A DNA stretch of 64,000 nt, taken from Acidimicrobiaceae bacterium. GTDB taxonomy: Bacteria > Actinomycetota > Acidimicrobiia > Acidimicrobiales > RAAP-2. The stretch spans positions 46,807 to 110,806 of the forward strand of contig PKWW01000060.1 in the NCBI GenBank assembly GCA_003132165.1. The letters run 5' to 3'. This document shows, in pieces, positions 1-6,984 of the stretch. Made by a program: the position numbers and the translations under genes. Below the pieces are notes generated by a model. That model did not search any database, was not told the DNA's origin, and saw only the letters and a list, made by a program, of their open reading frames with translations. Position 1 is the first letter of the stretch; the number at the start of each line of letters is the position of its first letter.

Positions 1-828
1 GACTACATCGTCGACGAACTCGGCGAGCAGATTGAGGTCGAAGAAGCCGCCGAGGCGGACGATGATGGTGCCCTTCGTGTGGCGATCGTCGGACGACCCA
101 ACGTTGGAAAATCGACCCTCTTCAACCAGCTCATTGGCGAAGAACGTTCGGTCGTACACGACATGCCCGGGACGACGCGTGACGCCATTGACACCGTCGT
201 GATGACCGAAGTCGGCCTTATTCGTTTCATCGACACCGCCGGTATGCGGCGTCGGGCCAAGACCGAGGCCGGACTCGAGACCTACGCCGTGCTGCGTAGC
301 CTCGACGCGCTCGACCGCGCGGATATCGCGATACTCGTGATCGATGCGACCATCGGGGCAACCGGCCAGGATCAGCGCCTTGCGGAGCGGATCTCCGCGG
401 CGGGTTGTCCGTCGCTGGTGGTACTCAATAAGTGGGAACTCGTACCGACCGAAGAACGTGACTCCGTGCTCGCAACCGTGGGGGAGAAGCTCGCATTCCT
501 CGGTGACGCACCGGTGATGAAGACGACGGCGACTTCGGGCAAGGGCGTGCACCGCATCCTTCCCGCTTTGTCGATCGCGGCGGCCGACTACGTCAAGCGT
601 GTCCCCACTGGTGCGCTCAACCGCGCCATTCGCGACCTGCAGATCAAGCAACCCGCGCCGACCGGTAAAATCCGATACGCGGTCCAGGGCGCCACCGAGC
701 CTCCGACGTTCACGTTGTTCGTCGCCGGTCGTCTTCCCCAGACGTACCTGCGCTACGTCGAACGGTCACTCCGGGAGCGGTTTCAACTCGGCTCTTCACC
801 GTTGCGAGTGCGCGTCCGAGTCGAATAG
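1..828 (+). CDS. der: Ribosome-assembly GTPase Der (EngA), 5' end outside window
   Basis: Der carries two tandem GTPase domains and a C-terminal KH-like domain and helps assemble the 50S subunit. The frame is open from base 1, so only about 275 C-terminal residues are seen: an acidic linker rich in Glu/Asp (bases 1-72), the second G domain with Walker A GRPNVGKS near base 90, the G3-like DTAGMR near 235, the NKWE base-specificity motif near 428, then the KH-like domain. The acidic linker followed by GRPNVGKS is the usual Der inter-domain arrangement. An internal GTG at 79 is not the true start because family members continue upstream. The TAG stop overlaps the GTG of the next gene by one base. 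Confidence 0.95.
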   Translation, partial: DYIVDELGEQIEVEEAAEADDDGALRVAIVGRPNVGKSTLFNQLIGEERSVVHDMPGTTRDAIDTVVMTEVGLIRFIDTAGMRRRAKTEAGLETYAVLRSLDALDRADIAILVIDATIGATGQDQRLAERISAAGCPSLVVLNKWELVPTEERDSVLATVGEKLAFLGDAPVMKTTATSGKGVHRILPALSIAAADYVKRVPTGALNRAIRDLQIKQPAPTGKIRYAVQGATEPPTFTLFVAGRLPQTYLRYVERSLRERFQLGSSPLRVRVRVE

Positions 829-1010
829 TGGCGAAGTGGTGCGAGACGTGCGACCGCCCCGTCGAGGGCGATGTCTGTGAGGTCTGTGGCAACCCCGTCA
901 CGGAACCCACCAGGGAGCCGATGCCGTGGATGTGGCGGTTCTTCTTGGTCACCTCGGCCATCTATCTGATTTGGCGCATTTATCAGTTAATTTCGTGGTT
1001 GTCCCACTAG
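828..1010 (+). CDS. Small zinc-ribbon protein with one C-terminal membrane helix
   Basis: A 60-residue protein starting at a GTG that overlaps the der stop. Residues 5-21 hold two CxxC knuckles (WCETC and CEVCG), a likely zinc ribbon. Residues about 36-56 are a hydrophobic helix, so the protein is probably a membrane-anchored zinc ribbon with its N-terminus in the cytoplasm. No function is recognised. It is tightly coupled to der and sits 10 bp before the carbonic-anhydrase-like gene. The coupling and the intact cysteine pairs argue it is real despite its length. Confidence 0.7.
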   Translation: MAKWCETCDRPVEGDVCEVCGNPVTEPTREPMPWMWRFFLVTSAIYLIWRIYQLISWLSH

Positions 1011-1020
1011 GAGGTTTGTC

Positions 1021-1536
1021 ATGGCTATCTACGCACTCGGTGACCGGGTCCCAACGATTCACCCTGATGCCTTCGTGCACCCCGACGCGGTCGTCATTGG
1101 CGACGTGCGAATCGGTGCAGACTCCTCAATCTGGCCCGGCGCGGTCCTGCGTGGCGATTACGGCACGATCATCATCGGCGCGCGCACCTCGATTCAAGAC
1201 GGCACAGTCGTGCACGCGGTGGCGGAGTTTCCGACTGTCGTGGGTGATGACTGCGTGGTTGGCCATATTGCACACCTCGAAGGTTGTGTCATCCACGATC
1301 GATCGCTCGTCGGCAGCGGTTCAGTCGTGCTGCACCAGGCGAACGTGCACAGTGGCGCTACTGTCGGTGCGGGCGCTGTCGTTCGTAATCGGATGGAGGT
1401 GCCCGTGAACGCCTTGGCCGTGGGCGTTCCGGCCCAGATCAAGCTCGACGCCAGCTCGGAGCCCATGATCGTCGCCGCAGCGCAACTCTACGTTGCCAAC
1501 GCGCGCCGCTACAAGAGCGAGCTCCGCCAGCTCTAG
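1021..1536 (+). CDS. Gamma-class carbonic anhydrase-like hexapeptide-repeat protein
   Basis: A 171-residue left-handed beta-helix protein of the gamma-carbonic anhydrase/PaaY/YrdA group. The hexapeptide pattern runs from about residue 22 to 145, with the family signature SIWPGAVLRGD at 36-46. A strong Shine-Dalgarno (aggagg) lies 6 bases before the ATG. Putative metal ligands are His65 and His82. At the third usual ligand position (GHxxxLHG in many members) this protein has GHIAHLEGC, so Glu replaces His and an extra His lies two residues earlier. It may therefore be a carbonic anhydrase with altered ligands or an acyltransferase-fold relative without that activity. It ends 4 bp inside the convergent trpD. 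Confidence 0.85.
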   Translation: MAIYALGDRVPTIHPDAFVHPDAVVIGDVRIGADSSIWPGAVLRGDYGTIIIGARTSIQDGTVVHAVAEFPTVVGDDCVVGHIAHLEGCVIHDRSLVGSGSVVLHQANVHSGATVGAGAVVRNRMEVPVNALAVGVPAQIKLDASSEPMIVAAAQLYVANARRYKSELRQL

Positions 1537-2552
1537 CTGTTGGAAATCGCAACGAGCCGCTCGAGCGCCACGCCGGCGTGCCCGCCGAGGACACTGTCGC
1601 TGGCGAGTTGAAAACCCTCGCTCAACGTCTCGGCTTTTCCTGCGACCATGAGCGCCAGCGCGGCGTTGGCACAGACCACGTCGAAGACCGGGCCCTGCTG
1701 TCCCTCGAGGAACGCGTAGACCACGGCAAGATTGTGCTCGGTGTCGCCGCCTCGAATCGCTGACACGTCATGGTGACGGCCGAGCTCTCCGGCGGCGTCA
1801 AGACGTTGGACGTCGACGCCCTCGGGCGTGATGAGGTGCAGGGTGGAATCGGCGCCCAGGGAGAGTTCGTCGAGTCCGTCGTCGGCGTTTACCAGGATTG
1901 CGTACCTGATGCCCCGAGCGTGCAGCACGTGTGCCATGTGATCGAGCAGGTGTCGCTGGGCGACACCGATGAGTGACCTCTCCACCAGAGCCGGGTTGGC
2001 GAGGGGGCCGAGCACGTTGAAGATCGTGCGAAATGCCAGTGCCCGTCGAATCGGCGTTAGATAGCCCAGAGCGTGGTGAAAGGTAGGTGCGAAAAGAAAA
2101 CCGATGCCGGCGCCTTCGATGCAAGCCCGCACGATCTCCTCATTGGCGTCCAGACGGACACCGAGCGCCTCGAGGACGTCGGCCGAACCGACCAGTGACG
2201 AAGCGGCCCGGTTGCCGTGCTTGGCGACGGGCACACCGCATCCGGCGACTGCGAGCGACGCCATCGTGGAGATATTTACGGTGTGCAACTGGTCGCCGCC
2301 GGTGCCGACGATGTCGATCGCGTCGGGGCCCACCGAGAAGGTGTTCGCCGACGCGAGCATCGCGTCGATGAAGCCGGTCATCTCATCTGCGGTCTCACCC
2401 TTTGCGGTAAGCGCCGTGAGAAAGCTGGCGATCATGACGCCTTCGACCTGACCCGTGAGAATCTCCAAGAGCGCGTCACGGGCTTCAAGTCGTTCCAGAT
2501 TCGTTCCCCGTACGAGCGGATTGAGGACATCCTTGGCGAATGTGGTACTCAT
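1533..2552 (-). CDS. trpD: Anthranilate phosphoribosyltransferase
   Basis: Catalyses transfer of phosphoribose from PRPP to anthranilate, the second step of tryptophan synthesis. The 339-residue length is normal. Diagnostic motifs are GTGGD (PRPP pyrophosphate binding) followed by NIST, and KHGNRAASS, with the expected GSADVLEALGV after it. I chose the ATG at 2550-2552 (MSTTFAKDV); an upstream extension to 2621 would add 23 residues that do not resemble the family and would leave only a few bases to the divergent trpC. No clear ribosome-binding site precedes this ATG. It is transcribed away from trpCFBA, so it is not in the same operon. trpE and trpG are not in the window. Confidence 0.93.
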   Translation of the reverse strand: MSTTFAKDVLNPLVRGTNLERLEARDALLEILTGQVEGVMIASFLTALTAKGETADEMTGFIDAMLASANTFSVGPDAIDIVGTGGDQLHTVNISTMASLAVAGCGVPVAKHGNRAASSLVGSADVLEALGVRLDANEEIVRACIEGAGIGFLFAPTFHHALGYLTPIRRALAFRTIFNVLGPLANPALVERSLIGVAQRHLLDHMAHVLHARGIRYAILVNADDGLDELSLGADSTLHLITPEGVDVQRLDAAGELGRHHDVSAIRGGDTEHNLAVVYAFLEGQQGPVFDVVCANAALALMVAGKAETLSEGFQLASDSVLGGHAGVALERLVAISNS

Positions 2553-2622
2553 GAAGTGCACTCGGAAGGACGATTCGGCATAGAGACAAGTTAGTCGTGA
2601 GTGGGGGACTCTTCGGCACAAC

Positions 2623-2628
2623 TACGAT
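2623..2628 (+). promoter_or_regulatory. -10 box for leaderless trpC mRNA
   Basis: TACGAT lies exactly 6 bases before the ATG at 2635. This TANNNT-N6-start spacing recurs at many genes in this window and fits transcription starting at or next to the start codon. No clear -35 box is seen. Confidence 0.45.
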
Positions 2629-2634
2629 TTGTCG

Positions 2635-3426
2635 ATGGCGTCAACGTATCTGGACAACATCGTGGCGTGGCACCGCGAACGCGCCAGCGCCGACCATCGA
2701 GTGTGGCAGGACCGCCTGGAACGCGTGTACTACTCGGGTCCTTCAATGTCCCAGACACTGCGTGCGGGCACACGAGTGAAGGTGATCGCCGAGGTCAAGC
2801 GACGTTCGCCGTCGAAGGGGTGGATCGACGAGCATCTCGACCCGGCCACTTTGGCGCGTGACTACCAACGGGGGGGAGCTGCGGCGTTGTCGGTGCTCAC
2901 CGATGAGCCTCATTTCGCCGGATCGCGCCACGACCTCGAGGTGGTCCGTGCGGCCGTCGAGATCCCCATCCTTCGCAAGGATTTCACCGTCAGCGCCAAC
3001 GACGTGCTCGATGCCGCGGAGATGGGCGCCAGCACGGTACTGCTGATCGTGGCCGTCCTCGAGCGCGCGGAGTTGGCCAACTACATCACCCTCGCATCCG
3101 AGTGCGGTATCGACGCACTGGTTGAGGTGCACGACGCCGATGAGGCGAGCATCGCGCTCGACCTCGGTGCAGTCCTGATAGGGGTGAACCAGCGTGATCT
3201 CCGTAGTTTTGAGGTCAATTCGACCCACGCCGCCGACGTGATCGCCGGGCTCGATGCAGGGGTGCTTACGGTTGCCGAGTCGGGGATGACGTCGCGCGCC
3301 GATGTGGAACGAGCCGCGGCCGCTGGCTTTGACGCGGTCCTCGTAGGCGAGGCCTTCGTGCGCGCCACCGACCCGGTCGCCCTCGTTCACTCGTTCACCA
3401 CGGTCGAGAAGGTCGACCGTGCCTGA
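2635..3426 (+). CDS. trpC: Indole-3-glycerol phosphate synthase
   Basis: Converts the ribulose-phosphate of anthranilate to indole-3-glycerol phosphate. A TIM-barrel protein of 263 residues; the N-terminal region has the family pattern IAEVKRRSPSKG with the catalytic lysine, then LRKDF, and ends with AESGM and VGEAFVR motifs that form the phosphate site. I prefer the ATG at 2635 over the TTG at 2629: no Shine-Dalgarno is visible, but a TACGAT box sits 6 bases upstream, as in other probable leaderless genes here. It overlaps trpF by 8 bp, so the two are translationally coupled. Confidence 0.93.
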   Translation: MASTYLDNIVAWHRERASADHRVWQDRLERVYYSGPSMSQTLRAGTRVKVIAEVKRRSPSKGWIDEHLDPATLARDYQRGGAAALSVLTDEPHFAGSRHDLEVVRAAVEIPILRKDFTVSANDVLDAAEMGASTVLLIVAVLERAELANYITLASECGIDALVEVHDADEASIALDLGAVLIGVNQRDLRSFEVNSTHAADVIAGLDAGVLTVAESGMTSRADVERAAAAGFDAVLVGEAFVRATDPVALVHSFTTVEKVDRA

Positions 3427-4063
3427 ATTCGCGACAAAGGGCCACTTTGTCAAAATCTGCGGCATCACGAATATTGACGATGCAGAAGCAGCAATCCGTG
3501 ACGGTGCAGACGCAATCGGGTTGATTCTTGCTGAGTCCAAACGCCAGATCACCATCGAGGCCGCGACCGACCTCGCGAAGGCGACGGCGGGCCGCGTGCT
3601 TCGGGTGGGCGTGTTTCGTGGCAATTCGGACTCGTTCATCCTCGACGCTCTGGACCAGGCTGACTTCGACGTCGTCCAGGTACACGGCAACTTGAGTTCG
3701 CAACTCCTCGTCGACCTTCGATCGAGAGGAACGTTGGTGGTGAAGGCGCTCTCGATCACCGATGACGAATTTCTGCACTTCGACGAATCACTTGTCGACG
3801 CGGTTCTCGTCGACGGACCGAGTCCGGGCAGCGGCGAAAGTCACTCGTGGGCCGAAGTCACCGCACGAGGTTTTCGAGTTCCTCTCATCGCCGCCGGCGG
3901 ACTCTCGCCCGACAATGTCGACGACGTGATCGCTACCGTACGACCGTGGGGTGTCGACGTCTCGACGGGCGTTGAAGCAGCCCCCGGGGTGAAGGACCAT
4001 GTGCTGGTAAGTAGTTTCATAGAGCGCGCCCGTCGCGCGTTTTCCAAAGGAGAGTTGAAGTGA
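3419..4063 (+). CDS. trpF: Phosphoribosylanthranilate isomerase
   Basis: Amadori isomerase of the tryptophan pathway, a 214-residue TIM barrel. It shows the N-terminal KICGIT signature with the catalytic cysteine, then IGLILAESKRQI, and near the C-terminus VDVSTGVE with the catalytic aspartate. It starts at a GTG that lies inside the end of trpC (8-bp overlap) and ends with GTGA overlapping the trpB start by 4 bp. A Shine-Dalgarno-like aaaggagag for trpB lies in its last codons. It is a free-standing enzyme, not fused to trpC as in enterobacteria, and not replaced by the bifunctional PriA used in many other actinobacteria. Confidence 0.92.
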   Translation: MPEFATKGHFVKICGITNIDDAEAAIRDGADAIGLILAESKRQITIEAATDLAKATAGRVLRVGVFRGNSDSFILDALDQADFDVVQVHGNLSSQLLVDLRSRGTLVVKALSITDDEFLHFDESLVDAVLVDGPSPGSGESHSWAEVTARGFRVPLIAAGGLSPDNVDDVIATVRPWGVDVSTGVEAAPGVKDHVLVSSFIERARRAFSKGELK

Positions 4064-5244
4064 CCGATTCCAAGGTGTTCATGACGCCCCCGGACGAGCG
4101 GGGACACTTCGGGACGTTTGGCGGACGCTTCGTTCCTGAGGCCCTGATGCCGGCGTGTCTGGAGCTCGAGACGGCGTTCGTCGAGGCCTGGAGCGATTCT
4201 CACTTCACTGACGAGTACCGCAAGGTGCTGCACGAATTCGGAGGTCGCCCGACACCGGTGACGCCACTGCATCGGCTGTCAGAACAACTGGGGCTTCGTA
4301 TCTTTGCGAAGCGCGAGGACCTCGCGCACACGGGCTCACACAAGATCAACAACGTGATCGGCCAGACCTTGCTGACGAAGCGAATGGGCAAGACGAGGGT
4401 CATCGCCGAGACCGGCGCGGGACAGCACGGCGTCGCCACGGCGACCGCGGCCGCGCGAATGGGCCTCGAGTGCACCGTGTACATGGGCGAGATCGACACC
4501 GAACGCCAGGCGCTCAATGTCTTTCGAATGGAGCTTCTCGGAGCGACGGTGGTACCCGTGACGTCGGGCAGCAGGACCCTGAAGGATGCGGTGAATGAGG
4601 CGATGCGCGAGTGGGTGACGTGCGTGCAGGACACGCACTACTGCCTGGGCTCGGTGATGGGACCACATCCGTTCCCTTGGATGGTGCGCGAGATGCAGAG
4701 CATCATCGGCACCGAGGCCTCACAGCAACTGCAACAACTCGGTGTCGAGGAGCCCGACCTCGTGGTCGCCTGCGTGGGCGGCGGCTCGAACGCGGCGGGC
4801 GTCTTCGCCGGTTTCGCCAACTCGTCCACCCGACTGATTGGTATCGAAGCCGCCGGCGGCAGCGCCGTTGGTAAGGGATCACCGGGCGTACTGCACGGAA
4901 TGAGATCACTCCTCCTGCAAGACGAGTTCGGTCAGATCGAAGAAGCCTTCTCGATCTCCGCGGGTCTCGACTATCCGGGAATTGGCCCCGAGCACGCGTA
5001 TCTTGCCGCGAGCGGGCGGGCGGAATACTTCGCAATCGGCGACGAAGACGTCATCAACGCACTGCAGGTCCTGAGCCTCACCGAGGGCATCATCCCCGCA
5101 CTGGAGACCGCACACGCCGTGGCCTGGATTCTCCAGGAGGCGGGCAAGCAGATCCCACTCGGCTCGACGGTGCTCTTGAACCTTTCGGGTCGTGGCGACA
5201 AGGACGTGGCCCAGGTTCGCGAGATTCTGCGGGCCCAGTCATGA
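4060..5244 (+). CDS. trpB: Tryptophan synthase beta chain
   Basis: PLP enzyme that condenses indole with serine; works as an alpha2beta2 complex with TrpA. The 394-residue length and the start (FGTFGGRFVPE) are those of classical TrpB1. The PLP lysine is Lys95 in HTGSHKIN; the phosphate-binding GGGSNA loop lies near residue 241. GTG start with a good Shine-Dalgarno (aaaggagag), overlapping trpF by 4 bp, and the stop overlaps the trpA start as ATGA. This is the substrate-channelling pair arrangement. Confidence 0.97.
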   Translation: MTDSKVFMTPPDERGHFGTFGGRFVPEALMPACLELETAFVEAWSDSHFTDEYRKVLHEFGGRPTPVTPLHRLSEQLGLRIFAKREDLAHTGSHKINNVIGQTLLTKRMGKTRVIAETGAGQHGVATATAAARMGLECTVYMGEIDTERQALNVFRMELLGATVVPVTSGSRTLKDAVNEAMREWVTCVQDTHYCLGSVMGPHPFPWMVREMQSIIGTEASQQLQQLGVEEPDLVVACVGGGSNAAGVFAGFANSSTRLIGIEAAGGSAVGKGSPGVLHGMRSLLLQDEFGQIEEAFSISAGLDYPGIGPEHAYLAASGRAEYFAIGDEDVINALQVLSLTEGIIPALETAHAVAWILQEAGKQIPLGSTVLLNLSGRGDKDVAQVREILRAQS

Positions 5245-6011
5245 AGTCGCTCGAGACCTACCTGCGGGCGCTTCGCGCGTCAGGGCGCAAGGCCCTGGTT
5301 CCGTACTTTGTTGCCGGTGTGACACCGCACTGGGTCCAGCACGTCGAAGCGGCGGTGCACGCGGGCGCTGACGCCATTGAAATCGGCATCCCATTCTCTG
5401 ATCCGATGATGGATGGCGTCGTCATTCAAGAGGCGGCGCTGCGGGCGCTGCAGGCGGGCACAACGTTCGACTCGCTGTGCACTGACCTCGCGAAGCTCTC
5501 GACGTCAGTGCCACTGGTCGCCATGACCTACTTCAACATCTTCCACCACTACGGCTTGGAACGCTCGGCGGGCAAGTTGCAGTCGAGCGGCATGTCGGGC
5601 GCCATCGTGCCCGATCTTCCCCTCGAAGAAGCCGACCAATGGCGCAGCGCCTGCGCGGCCCACGACGTCGCCAACATCTTTCTCGTGGCTCCGTCATCGC
5701 CCGCGGACCGCATCAGCAGCATTGCCAAAGCGACCGAAGGTTTCTGTTACGCGTCGGCGCGCATGGCCGTAACGGGCAAGTCGAACAACACCGGCGAAGG
5801 TGCACGCGTCGTAAGCGAGATTCGAGCGGTCTCTGATGTTCCGACCTATATCGGGATCGGAATCAGCACCCCCGAGCAAGCGCGTGCGGCTTCTTCGGTC
5901 AGTGACGGAGTGATCGTGGGATCGGCTCTAGTGCAGATAATTTTGAACGGCGGCGGCGCCGACGATGTTGAAAGTTTCGTCGGCGGATTCCGGCGCGCGA
6001 TCGACGAATAG
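5241..6011 (+). CDS. trpA: Tryptophan synthase alpha chain
   Basis: Cleaves indole-3-glycerol phosphate to indole, which is passed to TrpB. A 256-residue TIM barrel. The catalytic Glu47 (EIGIPFSDP) and Asp58 (MDGVVIQ) are present, as is the GIGIST phosphate loop near residue 214. It overlaps trpB by 4 bp (ATGA). A strong intrinsic terminator follows the stop directly, marking the end of the trpCFBA operon. Confidence 0.96.
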   Translation: MKSLETYLRALRASGRKALVPYFVAGVTPHWVQHVEAAVHAGADAIEIGIPFSDPMMDGVVIQEAALRALQAGTTFDSLCTDLAKLSTSVPLVAMTYFNIFHHYGLERSAGKLQSSGMSGAIVPDLPLEEADQWRSACAAHDVANIFLVAPSSPADRISSIAKATEGFCYASARMAVTGKSNNTGEGARVVSEIRAVSDVPTYIGIGISTPEQARAASSVSDGVIVGSALVQIILNGGGADDVESFVGGFRRAIDE

Positions 6012-6013
6012 CG

Positions 6014-6045
6014 CTCGCGTGCGTGGACGCGAGGATTATTTTTTC
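6014..6045 (+). terminator. Rho-independent terminator of the trp operon
   Basis: CTCGCGT and ACGCGAG form a perfect 7-bp stem (6014-6020 with 6027-6033) with a 6-base loop, followed by a T-rich tail (attatttttt). It begins 3 bases after the trpA stop. Confidence 0.85.
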
Positions 6046-6059
6046 TGAGAATCTTCTCA
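6046..6059. promoter_or_regulatory. Inverted repeat 1 upstream of the acetate transporter
   Basis: TGAGAA-tc-TTCTCA is a perfect 6-bp inverted repeat in an AT-rich stretch just after the trp terminator. Its protein partner is unknown; it may also be part of the terminator region. Confidence 0.35.
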
Positions 6060-6073
6060 AATTCTTATGAATC

Positions 6074-6088
6074 CTGACGAAACGTCAG
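6074..6088. promoter_or_regulatory. Inverted repeat 2 upstream of the acetate transporter
   Basis: CTGACG-aaa-CGTCAG is a perfect 6-bp inverted repeat with a 3-base spacer, 19 bp before the CRP-type site. Likely an operator for an unidentified regulator. Confidence 0.4.
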
Positions 6089-6106
6089 TTTTCTACTGCG
6101 GAACTT

Positions 6107-6122
6107 TGTGATTCGTTTCACA
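6107..6122. promoter_or_regulatory. Perfect CRP/GlxR-type operator
   Basis: TGTGA-TTCGTT-TCACA matches the CRP-family half-sites TGTGA-N6-TCACA on both arms. The centre lies about 115 bp before the satP start codon. A TTAAAT box at 6166-6171 could be a -10 element, which would put the site near -63, close to the class I CRP position. Control by a cAMP receptor protein is an inference. Confidence 0.6.
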
Positions 6123-6228
6123 TAACTACTGACGGACAATCCCAACTCGCATCGTTTCCTAGGTGTTAAATCATTACTGAGGCGTCAAACCCGGCATCTC
6201 GATGTATTCCAATATTGGGGGTTTTTAA

Positions 6229-6792
6229 ATGTCTGATCAGAAAGTTGCGGATCCAGGTCCTCTAGGACTCGCTGGATTCGCCATGACGACGTTCTGCCTA
6301 AGTACTGCGAACGCCAACCTATGGAAGGGTGCAGGGGTGGCCGCGGCCCTCTCGTTGGCACTCATCTACGGAGGCGCCGCTCAGTTTGCCGCAGGTATGT
6401 GGGAGTTTGTGCGCAAGAACACCTTTGGTGCCTTGGCGTTCACCTCGTATGGGGCGTTCTGGATTGGCTTTTACATCCTGCTGAACGACAAGTCATTGAC
6501 GCTCGGCACGGACACCGTAGGTATCTACCTGCTGGCCTGGACGATCTTCACTCTCTACATGACGGTGGCGGCACTCAGGACGAGCATGGCGTTGATATTG
6601 GTATTCGTTGTCTTGGATGCGACGTTCATCTTCCTGACAATCGGTGCTTGGGGCGCTGGTCACACGACCGCTACCCACATCGGAGGGTGGCTGGGCCTTT
6701 TGACGGCTGCTTTGGCCTGGTACGCGTCTGCAGCGGGTGTCATCAACGAAACCCACGGCAAGGTGGTGCTGCCAGTCGGCCCGCGCGGCTAA
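6229..6792 (+). CDS. satP: Acetate/succinate transporter, GPR1/FUN34/YaaH (SatP) family
   Basis: A 187-residue integral membrane protein of the AceTr family, which imports acetate (and succinate) with protons. The family signature NPAPLGL appears at residues 8-14 as DPGPLGL, so Asn and one Ala are changed. It is followed by six hydrophobic segments and the conserved GGAAQFAAGMWEF stretch near residue 46. The gene lies alone behind a 217-bp regulatory region and is followed by acs, which activates acetate, so uptake and activation are neighbours. Start choice rests on the family signature and a ggggg stretch 7-11 bases upstream. Confidence 0.9.
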   Translation: MSDQKVADPGPLGLAGFAMTTFCLSTANANLWKGAGVAAALSLALIYGGAAQFAAGMWEFVRKNTFGALAFTSYGAFWIGFYILLNDKSLTLGTDTVGIYLLAWTIFTLYMTVAALRTSMALILVFVVLDATFIFLTIGAWGAGHTTATHIGGWLGLLTAALAWYASAAGVINETHGKVVLPVGPRG

Positions 6793-6832
6793 CGTACGTG
6801 TCACTGGTGTCTTGACACCGGACCCAACCGCC

Positions 6833-6866
6833 AACACCGCCCCTGCCTAACGGCACGGGCGGTGTT
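6833..6866 (+). terminator. Long hairpin after satP
   Basis: Two 15-base arms (6833-6847 and 6852-6866) pair with a single mismatch around a TAAC loop. It is very GC-rich but has no strong T tract, so it is a probable but not perfect terminator between satP and acs. Confidence 0.6.
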
Positions 6867-6984
6867 GGCATTTCTGAGCCAAAACGCGAGTTCACCCTAT
6901 GTTTTTGAAGTAGAAGTAGAAGTGGTATTAGTTGTGATGTTCGTCCTCGGGACAGATGTCCAGAGGACTTGAGTAGGGGGTTTT

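Noticed and set aside
2743-3759. 338-residue minus-strand frame over trpC and trpF
   Set aside because: Antisense to two coupled trp genes with clear motifs; no ribosome site or domain.
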